Shown here in pieces: positions 15,923 through 24,702 of a stretch of 64,000 nucleotides of DNA. Origin of the DNA: Proteiniphilum sp. UBA5267. Lineage in GTDB: Bacteria > Bacteroidota > Bacteroidia > Bacteroidales > Dysgonomonadaceae. The notes under the pieces were generated by a model that was given only the letters and a program-made list of their open reading frames with translations, did no database searches and was not told where the DNA came from. Where the stretch lies: positions 18,959 through 82,958 of the forward strand of contig DHTF01000083.1 in assembly GCA_002411515.1 (NCBI GenBank). Direction: 5' to 3'. The position numbers and the translations under genes were made by a program. Each line of letters starts with the position of its first letter. Positions within the stretch are counted from its first letter, which is position 1.

Positions 15923-17109
15923 AAAAGAAAGTAGTGTTGGCATTCAGCGGTGGCCTCGACACATCGTTTTGCGTGCCCTACCTGATGAATGAGAGAGGAC
16001 TTGAAGTACACACCGTCATCGCGAACACGGGCGGTTTTTCTGCAGAAGAAGCCGCGCGCATTAAGGAACGTGCGCTTCAACTGGGGGCAGCCACGCATAC
16101 CTGCATCGATGCCGTAGACGACTATTATACACGGGGTATCCGTTATCTGATCTACGGGAATGTGTTAAAAAACAACACTTACCCGCTTTCAGTTAGCTCG
16201 GAGCGTTTTTTTCAGGCCATGGCCGTGCTGGATCATGTAAAGAAAGTGGGAGCCGATTTTGTAGCCCATGGCAGCACCGGTGCCGGGAATGACCAGGTAC
16301 GATTTGACCTGGCCTTCGAGGTACTGGCACCCGAAGTGAAAATCATCGCTCCCATTCGTGAGCTGTCATTAACCCGGCAGCAGGAGATCGATTATCTGAA
16401 AGAGCACGGGTTTGATTTCTCGTGGGAGAAGTCGAAATATTCCATTAATCAGGGAATCTGGGGTACCAGTGTAGGGGGTGTGGAGACATTGAAATCTTCG
16501 GGCGTCATGCCGGAGTCAGCTTACCCTTCACAGGTAACCAGCTACGAATCAGAACGCATTACCCTCGGCTTCGAAAAGGGAGAACCCGTTTCGCTGAATG
16601 GAGAGAAGATGGATCCGGTATCCCTGATACACAAACTGCATAGTATGGGTTCCCGGTATGGCATCGGTCGCGATGTACATGTGGGTGACACCATTATTGG
16701 CACCAAAGGGCGCGTGGCATTTGAGGCGCCTGCACCCTTGATTATCATCAAAGCCCATCACCTGCTGGAAAAGCATGTGCTGACCAAGCAGCAACTTTAC
16801 TGGAAAGAGCAGCTTTCCAACTGGTACGGACAGCTGTTGCACGAGGCTCAATATCTGGAGCCAGTGATGCGTAACATTGAGACCTTCCTCACCGACACAC
16901 AGCAGTTTGTAACGGGAGAGGTGGAAGTGGAACTGCGGCCCTACCATTTTGCGACGTTAGGCTGCTCCAGCGATTACGACCTGATGAGCTCCCGTTTTGG
17001 TGAATATGGAGAATCCAATAAATCCTTCTCCGGGCAGGATGTGGTAGGATTCACCAAAGTTTTGGCCAACCCGTTAAAAATATATTATACCATCCACGAT
17101 CATGATTAA
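15919..17109 (+). CDS. argG: Argininosuccinate synthase
   Basis: 396 residues. The P-loop pyrophosphatase motif AFSGGLDTSF is at 8-17, and STGAGNDQVRFD is the citrulline/aspartate-binding segment. It joins citrulline and aspartate with ATP to give argininosuccinate. Full length for the family. ATGA overlap with the acyltransferase upstream and 8 bp overlap with argC downstream show tight operon packing. Confidence 0.96.
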   Translation: MKKKVVLAFSGGLDTSFCVPYLMNERGLEVHTVIANTGGFSAEEAARIKERALQLGAATHTCIDAVDDYYTRGIRYLIYGNVLKNNTYPLSVSSERFFQAMAVLDHVKKVGADFVAHGSTGAGNDQVRFDLAFEVLAPEVKIIAPIRELSLTRQQEIDYLKEHGFDFSWEKSKYSINQGIWGTSVGGVETLKSSGVMPESAYPSQVTSYESERITLGFEKGEPVSLNGEKMDPVSLIHKLHSMGSRYGIGRDVHVGDTIIGTKGRVAFEAPAPLIIIKAHHLLEKHVLTKQQLYWKEQLSNWYGQLLHEAQYLEPVMRNIETFLTDTQQFVTGEVEVELRPYHFATLGCSSDYDLMSSRFGEYGESNKSFSGQDVVGFTKVLANPLKIYYTIHDHD

Positions 17110-18076
17110 TGTGAGCATTGCCGGGGGAACAGGTTACACGGCGGGTGAGCTGCTGCGCATCCTGCTCCGTCATCCTGAAGTAAACATCGAATCAGTTATC
17201 AGCACCACTTCCGCAGGAATGCCGATAGCAGAGATGCATCGTGATCTGTTGGGAGAAACCGATCTGTTGTTAAGCGACCGGTTTATTAATCCCGATGTGA
17301 TCTTTCTCTGCCTTGGGCACGGCCTGTCGCGGGAATTTCTGGAAACCAACAACCTGCCCGCGGGTTGCAGAGTCATCGATCTGGGAAACGATTTCAGGAA
17401 TGAACCGACTTTTGGCGAGCGTAATTTTATCTTTGGTCTATGTGAACTAAACAGGGAACTCATACGGGGAGCAATGAATGTGGCCAACCCCGGTTGTTTT
17501 GCCACCACCATCATGCTGGCCCTGTTGCCTCTGGCTGCGAAGAACCTTTTGCAGGATGAAGTACACGTACACGCCATTACCGGCTCCACTGGCGCCGGAA
17601 AGCGCCCAGGAGAGACCGCCCACTTCAGTTACCGTGACAACAATATCTCGGTTTATAAACCTTTCACACATCAGCATCTCGCGGAAATAGGACTTACTTT
17701 GGTTGCAGCAGGTAACAACCGGCTTCCCCATGTTAACTTTGTTCCCATGCGGGGTGATTTTACCCGGGGGATCTTTGCCAGCCTCTATACGAAATGGGAT
17801 GGCAGTATGGGTGCTGAAGAAGTCATTTCTTTTTACAAAGCTTATTATGCTGCTTCTCCCTTTGTGTTCGTCTCCGACAAGCCCATCAACCTGAAAGAGG
17901 TGGTGAACACCAACAAATGCTTGTTGCATATTGCGTTTTACAATGATTATATCCACATCACCTCCATTACCGACAATCTGCTGAAGGGGGCTTCGGGACA
18001 GGCTGTACAGAATATGAACCTGATGTTCGGGTTGGATGAAACCATGGGATTAAAATTAAAGGGAAGCGCGTTTTAA
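17102..18076 (+). CDS. argC: N-acyl-gamma-glutamyl-phosphate reductase
   Basis: 324 residues. N-terminal Rossmann fold with GGTGYTAGELLR at 8-19 binds NADPH; the catalytic cysteine is Cys132 in ANPGCFAT. It reduces N-acyl-glutamyl phosphate to the semialdehyde. It is shorter than the 340-residue type 1 enzymes but has all motifs. In this operon the acyl group is probably succinyl. Overlaps argG by 8 bp. Confidence 0.95.
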   Translation: MINVSIAGGTGYTAGELLRILLRHPEVNIESVISTTSAGMPIAEMHRDLLGETDLLLSDRFINPDVIFLCLGHGLSREFLETNNLPAGCRVIDLGNDFRNEPTFGERNFIFGLCELNRELIRGAMNVANPGCFATTIMLALLPLAAKNLLQDEVHVHAITGSTGAGKRPGETAHFSYRDNNISVYKPFTHQHLAEIGLTLVAAGNNRLPHVNFVPMRGDFTRGIFASLYTKWDGSMGAEEVISFYKAYYAASPFVFVSDKPINLKEVVNTNKCLLHIAFYNDYIHITSITDNLLKGASGQAVQNMNLMFGLDETMGLKLKGSAF

Positions 18077-18077
18077 G

Positions 18078-18101
18078 AAGCCAGTAAGCCAATGTGCCAA
18101 T
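18078..18101. repeat. Degenerate 8-bp tandem repeat in the argC-argD spacer
   Basis: Three units: AAGCCAGT, AAGCCAAT, GTGCCAAT. It lies within the 41 bp gap. I recall dispersed microsatellites based on GCCAATG in Bacteroidota spacers; this may be a short remnant of one. Confidence 0.5.
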
Positions 18102-18117
18102 GATTAATTGAAATAAG

Positions 18118-19242
18118 ATGAATTTATTCGATGTATACAGTTTGTGGGATATTGAACCCGTAAGAGCAGAAGGATGCCGTGTATGGGACAAGGAAGGGAG
18201 AGAGTATCTCGATCTATACGGTGGTCATGCTGTCATTTCCATCGGTCACTCTCACCCCACTTATGTGAAAGCACTGCAAGAACAGGTAGCAAAAATAGGG
18301 TTTTATTCCAACTCGGTACAGAATAGTTTGCAACAAGAGCTGGCCCAGAAACTGGGAGAACAATCAGGTTATCCCGATTATTCTTTGTTCCTGTGTAACT
18401 CGGGTGCCGAAGCCAATGAGAATGCACTCAAGCTGGCCTCATTCCATACCGGGAAACGTCGTGTAATTGCGTTTAAAGAGGCTTTTCACGGCCGCACTTC
18501 CGGCGCTGTGGCCGCCACCGACAATCCCGCTATTCAATCCTCCTTCAATAAAGGGCACGAAGTTGTCTTTGTGCCCCTGAACGACATCAATGCCGTAGCA
18601 GAAGAAATGAAGAAAGGCGATGTGGCTGCCGTACTCATCGAGGGTATTCAGGGCGTGGCAGGTATCTATGTGCCCGAAACTACGTTCCTGCAACAGCTTG
18701 AATCGCTCTGCAAGGAACAGGGAGTGGTATTGATACTCGATGAAATTCAATCGGGTTACGGTCGCACCGGCCAGTTTTTTGCACACCAGCAGGCCGGCAT
18801 CAAACCACACCTGATCACCACTGCCAAAGGAATGGGCAATGGTTTCCCAATCGGGGGTCTGCTGATCTCCCCCATCTTTGAACCCAAAAAAGGAATGCTG
18901 GGCACCACGTTTGGCGGCAACCACCTGGCATGTGCTGCAGCCATCGCCGTATTGGATGTGATGCAGAAGGAGTCGCTGGTAGCAAATGCAGCCCGCATGG
19001 GTTTGTATCTCACAGAGCAACTCCGTCACATCAGTGCTATCCGGGAACTCCGTGGCCGAGGATTGATGTTGGGGATCGAATTTTTGCCGGAACAGGCATC
19101 CATCCGCAACCGTTTGTTGTTCGAAAGCCATATCTTTACAGGTGGAGCAAAGAACAACGTGATGCGACTTCTACCTCCACTATCGATATCAAAGTCGGAT
19201 ATCGATCTATTTATCGATGAGTTAAAAAAATTAACTGATTAG
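18118..19242 (+). CDS. argD: Acetylornithine/succinylornithine aminotransferase
   Basis: 374 residues, class III PLP aminotransferase. The cofactor lysine is Lys237 in TTAKGMGNGFPIGG, and the aspartate that holds the pyridine nitrogen is in LILDEIQSGYGRTG. GAEANENALK and FHGRT are also conserved. It converts the N-acyl-glutamate semialdehyde to N-acyl-ornithine with glutamate as amino donor. The gap to argC is 41 bp and to the carbamoyltransferase 29 bp, all one direction. Confidence 0.93.
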   Translation: MNLFDVYSLWDIEPVRAEGCRVWDKEGREYLDLYGGHAVISIGHSHPTYVKALQEQVAKIGFYSNSVQNSLQQELAQKLGEQSGYPDYSLFLCNSGAEANENALKLASFHTGKRRVIAFKEAFHGRTSGAVAATDNPAIQSSFNKGHEVVFVPLNDINAVAEEMKKGDVAAVLIEGIQGVAGIYVPETTFLQQLESLCKEQGVVLILDEIQSGYGRTGQFFAHQQAGIKPHLITTAKGMGNGFPIGGLLISPIFEPKKGMLGTTFGGNHLACAAAIAVLDVMQKESLVANAARMGLYLTEQLRHISAIRELRGRGLMLGIEFLPEQASIRNRLLFESHIFTGGAKNNVMRLLPPLSISKSDIDLFIDELKKLTD

Positions 19243-19271
19243 TTATTTAATCGACAATAAAAGTCAGCAAG

Positions 19272-20228
19272 ATGAAAAATTTCACATCAGTTCAAGATAT
19301 TGGCGACCTAAAAGTGGCTCTGGAAAAGGCAAAATGGGTAAAAGAAAATCCTTATGCAGACCAGGAGCTGGGAAAAAACAAAACACTGATGCTCATTTTC
19401 TTCAACTCGAGCCTCCGTACCCGTCTAAGTACCCAGAAAGCGGGAATGAACCTCGGGATGAACGTGATGGTGCTCGACATCAACCAGGGAGCCTGGAAGC
19501 TTGAAACGGAGCGTGGTGTGATCATGGATGGCGACAAACCGGAACACATTCTGGAAGCTATACCTGTCATGGGTTCCTATTGCGATATAATAGGTGTACG
19601 TTCATTTGCTCAGTTTGAGAGCAAAGCGGATGACTACAACGAGGTTATTCTGAACCAATTTATTCAATACTCCGGGAAACCTGTATTCAGCATGGAAGCA
19701 GCTACCCGCCACCCGCTGCAAAGCTTTGCCGACCTCATCACCATTGAAGAGTATAAAAAGAAACAACGGCCAAAGGTGGTACTCACCTGGGCGCCTCATC
19801 CGCGTGCACTGCCGCAGGCAGTACCTAACTCATTCTCTGAATGGATGAATGCCGCTGAGTATGAGTTCGTGATTACCCATCCTCAAGGATATGAACTGGA
19901 TGCAAAGTTCGTGGGCAATGCCGTGGTAGAGTATGACAAGGAGAAAGCATACAAGGATGCTGATTTTATCTATGCCAAAAACTGGGCAGCATATCAGGAT
20001 CCGAATTATGGAAAAATATTGTCCACCGACCGTTCCTGGACGGTGGACAGCGCCAAGATGGCTCTTACAAACAATGCTTATTTTATGCATTGCCTGCCGG
20101 TGCGTCGCAACATGATTGTGACCGATGAGGTAATCGAAAGCGCTCAGTCAATTGTGATTCCCGAAGCAGCCAACAGGGTAGTCTCTGCCCAAACAGTATT
20201 GAAAGAGATCTTGCTGATGTGTAAATAA
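19272..20228 (+). CDS. argF': N-succinylornithine carbamoyltransferase
   Basis: 318 residues, clearly the Bacteroides fragilis SOTCase type rather than the ornithine enzyme. The carbamoyl-phosphate loop is SLRTRLST (47-54), then HPLQSFADL, and HCLPVRRN closes the active site. Residue 90 in DGDKPEH is proline. Published work on this family shows the residue at this point sets specificity: Pro in the succinyl enzyme, Glu in the Xanthomonas acetyl enzyme. So it most likely carbamoylates N-succinyl-ornithine. Numbering matches the B. fragilis protein without gaps up to this site, as I recall that sequence. Confidence 0.9.
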   Translation: MKNFTSVQDIGDLKVALEKAKWVKENPYADQELGKNKTLMLIFFNSSLRTRLSTQKAGMNLGMNVMVLDINQGAWKLETERGVIMDGDKPEHILEAIPVMGSYCDIIGVRSFAQFESKADDYNEVILNQFIQYSGKPVFSMEAATRHPLQSFADLITIEEYKKKQRPKVVLTWAPHPRALPQAVPNSFSEWMNAAEYEFVITHPQGYELDAKFVGNAVVEYDKEKAYKDADFIYAKNWAAYQDPNYGKILSTDRSWTVDSAKMALTNNAYFMHCLPVRRNMIVTDEVIESAQSIVIPEAANRVVSAQTVLKEILLMCK

Positions 20229-20281
20229 GACAAGGGTAGAGCGGAGAACCAATCGTTTACAACTAAAAATGTTTAAAAAAC

Positions 20282-21103
20282 ATGGGAAAAGAAAGCCTTT
20301 CAATTGTAAAGATCGGAGGAAATATCGTTGATAATCCCGAAGCACTCGAGCTGTTCCTGACAGATTTTCACCGACTGAAGGGGCGTAAACTACTGGTACA
20401 CGGCGGGGGTGTCATGGCCTCCAAAATGGCAACACAACTGGGCATTGAGACAACAATGGTGCAGGGTCGCCGCATCACCGATGCTGAAACACTGAAACTG
20501 GTCACTATGGTCTACGCCGGATGGATCAACAAAAATATGGTGGCATCGCTCCAAAAAATCGGGTGCAACGCCATCGGCCTGTCGGGTGCCGACGGCAATT
20601 CCATTCCCGCGCAGCGGCGCTCTCCCATCCCGGTAGATTACGGATATGTGGGCGATCCCGATCCGGAAAAAACAAATGTGGAATTTATATTCCAACTGAT
20701 TGAATTGGGCATCACACCGGTTTTTTGTGCCATTACCCACGATGGGAAAGGGCAGTTACTCAACACCAATGCCGACACCGTAGCCTATTCTGTTTCCACC
20801 GCATTATCGAAGCGGTATGCCACCTCACTCTATTATTGTTTCGAAAAAGAGGGTGTACTCCGGGATCTGAACGATCCGGAAAGTCTGGTTCCCTCAATGA
20901 ACCACGAAGAGAGCGAGATATACAAACAGCAAGGCGTCATTGCCAACGGCATGATTCCAAAGCTGGATAACTCCTTTCGTGCCATCGAAAAAGGAGTGAA
21001 GGAGGTAATCATCCTGCATGCTAAAAATCTGTTATCAAAAAGAGGCACCATCCTGGTAAACACTCCCGGAGGAAACAAGATTCAACCCTCTGACAACAGA
21101 TAA
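20282..21103 (+). CDS. argB: N-acylglutamate kinase
   Basis: 273 residues of the amino-acid kinase fold. KIGGN near the start and LVHGGGVMASKM bind ATP phosphates; GLSGADGNSI and NTNADTVAY are the further conserved blocks. It phosphorylates the gamma-carboxyl of N-acylglutamate, the second step of the pathway. It lacks the N-terminal helix associated with arginine-sensitive hexameric kinases, so feedback inhibition may act elsewhere; that is inference. Gap of 53 bp after the carbamoyltransferase gene. Confidence 0.93.
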   Translation: MGKESLSIVKIGGNIVDNPEALELFLTDFHRLKGRKLLVHGGGVMASKMATQLGIETTMVQGRRITDAETLKLVTMVYAGWINKNMVASLQKIGCNAIGLSGADGNSIPAQRRSPIPVDYGYVGDPDPEKTNVEFIFQLIELGITPVFCAITHDGKGQLLNTNADTVAYSVSTALSKRYATSLYYCFEKEGVLRDLNDPESLVPSMNHEESEIYKQQGVIANGMIPKLDNSFRAIEKGVKEVIILHAKNLLSKRGTILVNTPGGNKIQPSDNR

Positions 21104-21132
21104 AAAATCGGTTTTATGCCATCTCAGACAAA

Positions 21133-22236
21133 ATGAAACAAGGATATATCAATCACGCAACGAAATTATTAAGGGAGCTTGTTGCTATCAAGGCATACTC
21201 GGGTGAAGAAAATTTGCGAAGCGATTATCTGGTGAACTTTTTTCATGAGAAAGGGATAGAGGCGCAACGCATCGGCTGCAACCTGGTACTGAGACAGCCT
21301 CATCACGACAGTTCAAAACCGACCTTGATGCTCAACTCCCATCTCGACACGGTACAGCCTGCTTCAACATACTCCTTTGATCCTTTCAACCCTCCCCTGT
21401 CAGAGAAATACATCTACGGACTCGGGAGCAACGATGCAGGTGCCAGTGTGGTTGCCATGATCGAGGCCTTCCTCCATTTCTACGACAAGGAACTCTCTCT
21501 CAACCTTATGCTGGCACTATCGACCGAAGAGGAGAACTCGGGATCACATGGCATGCGATGGCTTTGGCAGCACCTTAACGATGAGGTGGATATGGCGATC
21601 GTTGGAGAGCCTACTGGCATGAGAGCGGCTGTGGCAGAAAGAGGGTTGCTGGTGATCGATGGTGAAGCAACAGGGGTCAGTGGTCATGCGGCAAGAGAGG
21701 AAGGTGTGAATGCACTCTACATTGCACTGGAAGATATTGTGACCTTGCGTTCGATCAAATTTCCCAAAATATCACCGGTAATGGGAGCGGTAAAACTTAC
21801 CGTAACACAAATAGCGGCTGGCACACAGCACAATGTGGTGCCCGATCGGTGCAGCTTCGTGGTCGACATCCGCCCCACGGAAATGTACACCAACCAGGAG
21901 ATACTCGATCTGATTCAGCCAGCGATAAAAAGTAGACTGCAGGCGCGATCACTCACAAACAGAAGTTCCGCAACCCCCACAGGTCATCCGCTCCTGCAAT
22001 GTGCGACACAACTGGGTATCGAGACCTACACCTCTCCCACCACTTCGGACTGGATGCGGATTACCTGCCCAGCGCTGAAAATGGGGCCAGGCGAATCTGC
22101 GCGATCGCATCAAGCCGATGAATTTGTCTTGATTGAAGAACTGGAAAAAGGAATTGAGGGATATATTGCATTTATTTCTCAGCTGACCGCTGAATTTACA
22201 AACGATGCTCAGATAGAGCGAATAGTTGAAAGCTGA
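21133..22236 (+). CDS. argE: M20 family deacylase, ArgE-type (N-acyl-citrulline/ornithine deacylase)
   Basis: 367 residues. Metal-binding motifs NSHLDTV and GLGSNDAGAS, and the catalytic glutamate pair in STEEENSGS, define the M20 zinc peptidase family; the lid domain begins near VDGEATGVSGHA. In a pathway that carbamoylates N-succinyl-ornithine, this enzyme should remove succinate from N-succinyl-citrulline before argininosuccinate synthase acts. DapE is the close alternative by sequence, but the operon position favours arginine. 29 bp after argB. Confidence 0.85.
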   Translation: MKQGYINHATKLLRELVAIKAYSGEENLRSDYLVNFFHEKGIEAQRIGCNLVLRQPHHDSSKPTLMLNSHLDTVQPASTYSFDPFNPPLSEKYIYGLGSNDAGASVVAMIEAFLHFYDKELSLNLMLALSTEEENSGSHGMRWLWQHLNDEVDMAIVGEPTGMRAAVAERGLLVIDGEATGVSGHAAREEGVNALYIALEDIVTLRSIKFPKISPVMGAVKLTVTQIAAGTQHNVVPDRCSFVVDIRPTEMYTNQEILDLIQPAIKSRLQARSLTNRSSATPTGHPLLQCATQLGIETYTSPTTSDWMRITCPALKMGPGESARSHQADEFVLIEELEKGIEGYIAFISQLTAEFTNDAQIERIVES

Positions 22237-22267
22237 CCACTTATTTACGAACTTACAACGAAGAGAA

Positions 22268-23563
22268 ATGGCGAAAATATGGGATAAAGGCTTCGATGCC
22301 AACAAACAGGTGGAAGATTTTACAGTGGGTAACGATCGCGTACTGGATCTGCGACTGGCGAAACATGATATTTTGGGATCTATGGCCCACATCAAAATGC
22401 TGGTCAGCATTGGCCTGCTAGCAGAAATGGAGGAAGAAGCACTTCAGGCAGAGCTGCAAAATATCCTCTCCACAGTGGAGAACGGTAATTTCCATCTCGA
22501 CGACGATGCCGAAGACATTCATTCTCAGGTGGAGGCCTTGCTGACAGAGCGACTGGGTGAAATAGGTAAAAAAATTCATTCGGGCCGCTCCCGCAACGAC
22601 CAGGTGCTGGTGGATATCAAGCTGTTCCTCAAGGAGGAAATTCTGCAAATAAAGGAGGAAGTGTTGCAATTATTCGATCAGTTGCAGTTGCTCAGCGAAC
22701 AACACAAAGATGTCCTTCTGCCAGGATACACCCACGCCCAAATCGCGATGCCTTCTTCTTTTGGTCTGTGGTTTGGCGCTTATGCCGAAACACTGGTAGA
22801 CGATATGCACACCCTTGCTGCTGCATGGAAGGTGGCAGATCAAAACCCGCTGGGCTCAGCCGCTGGTTATGGTAGCTCATTCCCACTCGACCGGGAAATG
22901 ACCACCCGCCAACTGGGTTTTGCCACCATGAGCTACAACGTGGTAGCAGCCCAAATGGGACGAGGAAAGACCGAGCGGATTCTTGCACAAAGCATGGCCA
23001 ATATTGCTTCTACACTCAACAAGCTTGCTGCCGACAACTGCATGTATCTTTCCGGAAACTTCGGCTTTATCTCTTACCCAAAAGAACTGACCACGGGCTC
23101 GAGCATCATGCCCCATAAAAAGAATCCCGACGTATGGGAACTGATCCGGGCACACAGCAACCGCCTACAAAGCCTGCCCAATGAAATAACGCTGATGACC
23201 ACCAACATGTCGCACGGGTATCACCGCGACTATCAGCTATTGAAGGAGGTGCTCTTCCCGGCTATCGGGACACTGCATACGCTGTTGGATATGTCACGCT
23301 TCATGCTGCAACATATCATTGTAAATGAAGACATCCTCTCCGACTCACGATACGAATATCTGTTTACCGTGGAGGAAGTGAACAAACGTGTGCTGCAGGG
23401 CATCCCCTTCAGAGAAGCTTACCAGCAAGTGGGAAAAGAGGTACAGGAGGGAACTTTCCATTCGGATAAGAAGGTGCATCACTCCCATGCCGGGAGTATT
23501 GGCAATCTCTGTACAGAGAAAATTCAACAAAAAATGAGACTCGCTTCAGAACCAATCCGGTAA
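22268..23563 (+). CDS. argH: Argininosuccinate lyase
   Basis: 431 residues from MAKIWDKG; an earlier in-frame start at 22226 would overlap argE and add non-family residues. The fumarase/aspartase signature GSSIMPHKKNPD is present, with SGRSRNDQV and the catalytic-helix segment PGYTHAQ. It splits argininosuccinate into arginine and fumarate. Last gene of the operon. The C-terminus, after about residue 380, is typical length; no frameshift. Confidence 0.95.
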   Translation: MAKIWDKGFDANKQVEDFTVGNDRVLDLRLAKHDILGSMAHIKMLVSIGLLAEMEEEALQAELQNILSTVENGNFHLDDDAEDIHSQVEALLTERLGEIGKKIHSGRSRNDQVLVDIKLFLKEEILQIKEEVLQLFDQLQLLSEQHKDVLLPGYTHAQIAMPSSFGLWFGAYAETLVDDMHTLAAAWKVADQNPLGSAAGYGSSFPLDREMTTRQLGFATMSYNVVAAQMGRGKTERILAQSMANIASTLNKLAADNCMYLSGNFGFISYPKELTTGSSIMPHKKNPDVWELIRAHSNRLQSLPNEITLMTTNMSHGYHRDYQLLKEVLFPAIGTLHTLLDMSRFMLQHIIVNEDILSDSRYEYLFTVEEVNKRVLQGIPFREAYQQVGKEVQEGTFHSDKKVHHSHAGSIGNLCTEKIQQKMRLASEPIR

Positions 23564-23609
23564 ATACCATTTCACTGCAATTTCATTACCTTTTTCGCGC
23601 AATTTTTCG

Positions 23610-23617
23610 TACTTTTG
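23610..23617 (+). promoter_or_regulatory. -7 box of the pta operon
   Basis: TACTTTTG matches TAnnTTTG, 65 bp before the pta ATG. The -33 region is CTTTTTCG rather than TTTG. Confidence 0.45.
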
Positions 23618-23682
23618 CCGAAGATATAATTTATAGTTAATTATATCCTGACCACTATTGGAAACCAAAACAAAGACTAACA

Positions 23683-24696
23683 ATGAACTTACTTGACAGT
23701 CTGGTCGAAAAGGCAAAAGCGGATAAGCAGCGCATTGTTTTGCCCGAAGGAACAGAAAAGAGAACGCTTACTGCTGCCGATCAGTTAATCCGTGACGGTG
23801 TTGCGGAAATTATTCTGCTGGGAAACCGGGAGGAGATTCTGGAGCAGGCCCAACAACTCGGGCTTGAAAACACAAACAGGGCTACGATCGTAGATCCAAA
23901 GAAACACGAAAAAAAAGAGTTGTATGCCAACCTTCTCCATGAGCTCAGGAAGAAAAAAGGAATGACGCTCGAACAGGCCGAACAATTGGTGGAAGATCCA
24001 CTCTTTCTTGCCTGCCTGATGATCAAAAATGGCGATGCCGACGGTGAAATTGCCGGTGCCCAAAATACGACAGGCGATGTACTCCGCCCTGCGTTGCAGA
24101 TTATCAAAACTTCTCCCGGTGTAAAAGTAGTTTCGGGTGCCTTCCTCATGTTCACCCAAACACCCCAGTACGGAGAAAACGGTACCCTCCTGTTTGCCGA
24201 TTGTGCGGTGATGCCCAATCCCACGGCCGAAGAGCTGGCATCAATCGCGATTGCTTCGGCAGAGACCATGCGAAGTCTGGTGGGTGTGGAACCCAAAGTA
24301 GCCATGCTTAGCTTCTCTACGAAAGGAAGTGCCACGCATGAAATGATCGACAAGGTGAGTGAGGCTACGCGTTTGGCAAAAGAGATCAATCCTTCGTTGC
24401 TAATCGACGGGGAACTACAGGCTGATGCTGCCCTCGTGGAGTCTGTCGGTATCAGCAAAGCTCCCGGAAGTGCCATTGCCGGTAAGGCCAATGTACTTGT
24501 GTTCCCCTCACTCGAAGCGGGTAACATCGGCTATAAACTGGTACAACGGTTGGGGAATGCCGAAGCGGTGGGACCGGTATTGCAGGGTATGGCGGCACCG
24601 GTGAACGATCTGTCGCGCGGCTGTTCGGTCGAGGATATTTACAAGATGGTGGCGATCGCAGCCAATCAAGCCATCGGAATGAAAAAAAACAAATAA
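23683..24696 (+). CDS. pta: Phosphate acetyltransferase
   Basis: 337 residues, the short form made of the PTA_PTB domain alone, without the N-terminal P-loop domain of the enteric enzyme. Conserved blocks include IVLPEGTEKRTL at the start, SFSTKGSA and the DGELQADAA segment. It interconverts acetyl-CoA plus phosphate with acetyl phosphate plus CoA, the first half of acetate production. First of three genes with 6 and 16 bp gaps, ending in ackA. Confidence 0.95.
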   Translation: MNLLDSLVEKAKADKQRIVLPEGTEKRTLTAADQLIRDGVAEIILLGNREEILEQAQQLGLENTNRATIVDPKKHEKKELYANLLHELRKKKGMTLEQAEQLVEDPLFLACLMIKNGDADGEIAGAQNTTGDVLRPALQIIKTSPGVKVVSGAFLMFTQTPQYGENGTLLFADCAVMPNPTAEELASIAIASAETMRSLVGVEPKVAMLSFSTKGSATHEMIDKVSEATRLAKEINPSLLIDGELQADAALVESVGISKAPGSAIAGKANVLVFPSLEAGNIGYKLVQRLGNAEAVGPVLQGMAAPVNDLSRGCSVEDIYKMVAIAANQAIGMKKNK

Positions 24697-24702
24697 AAAG
24701 CT

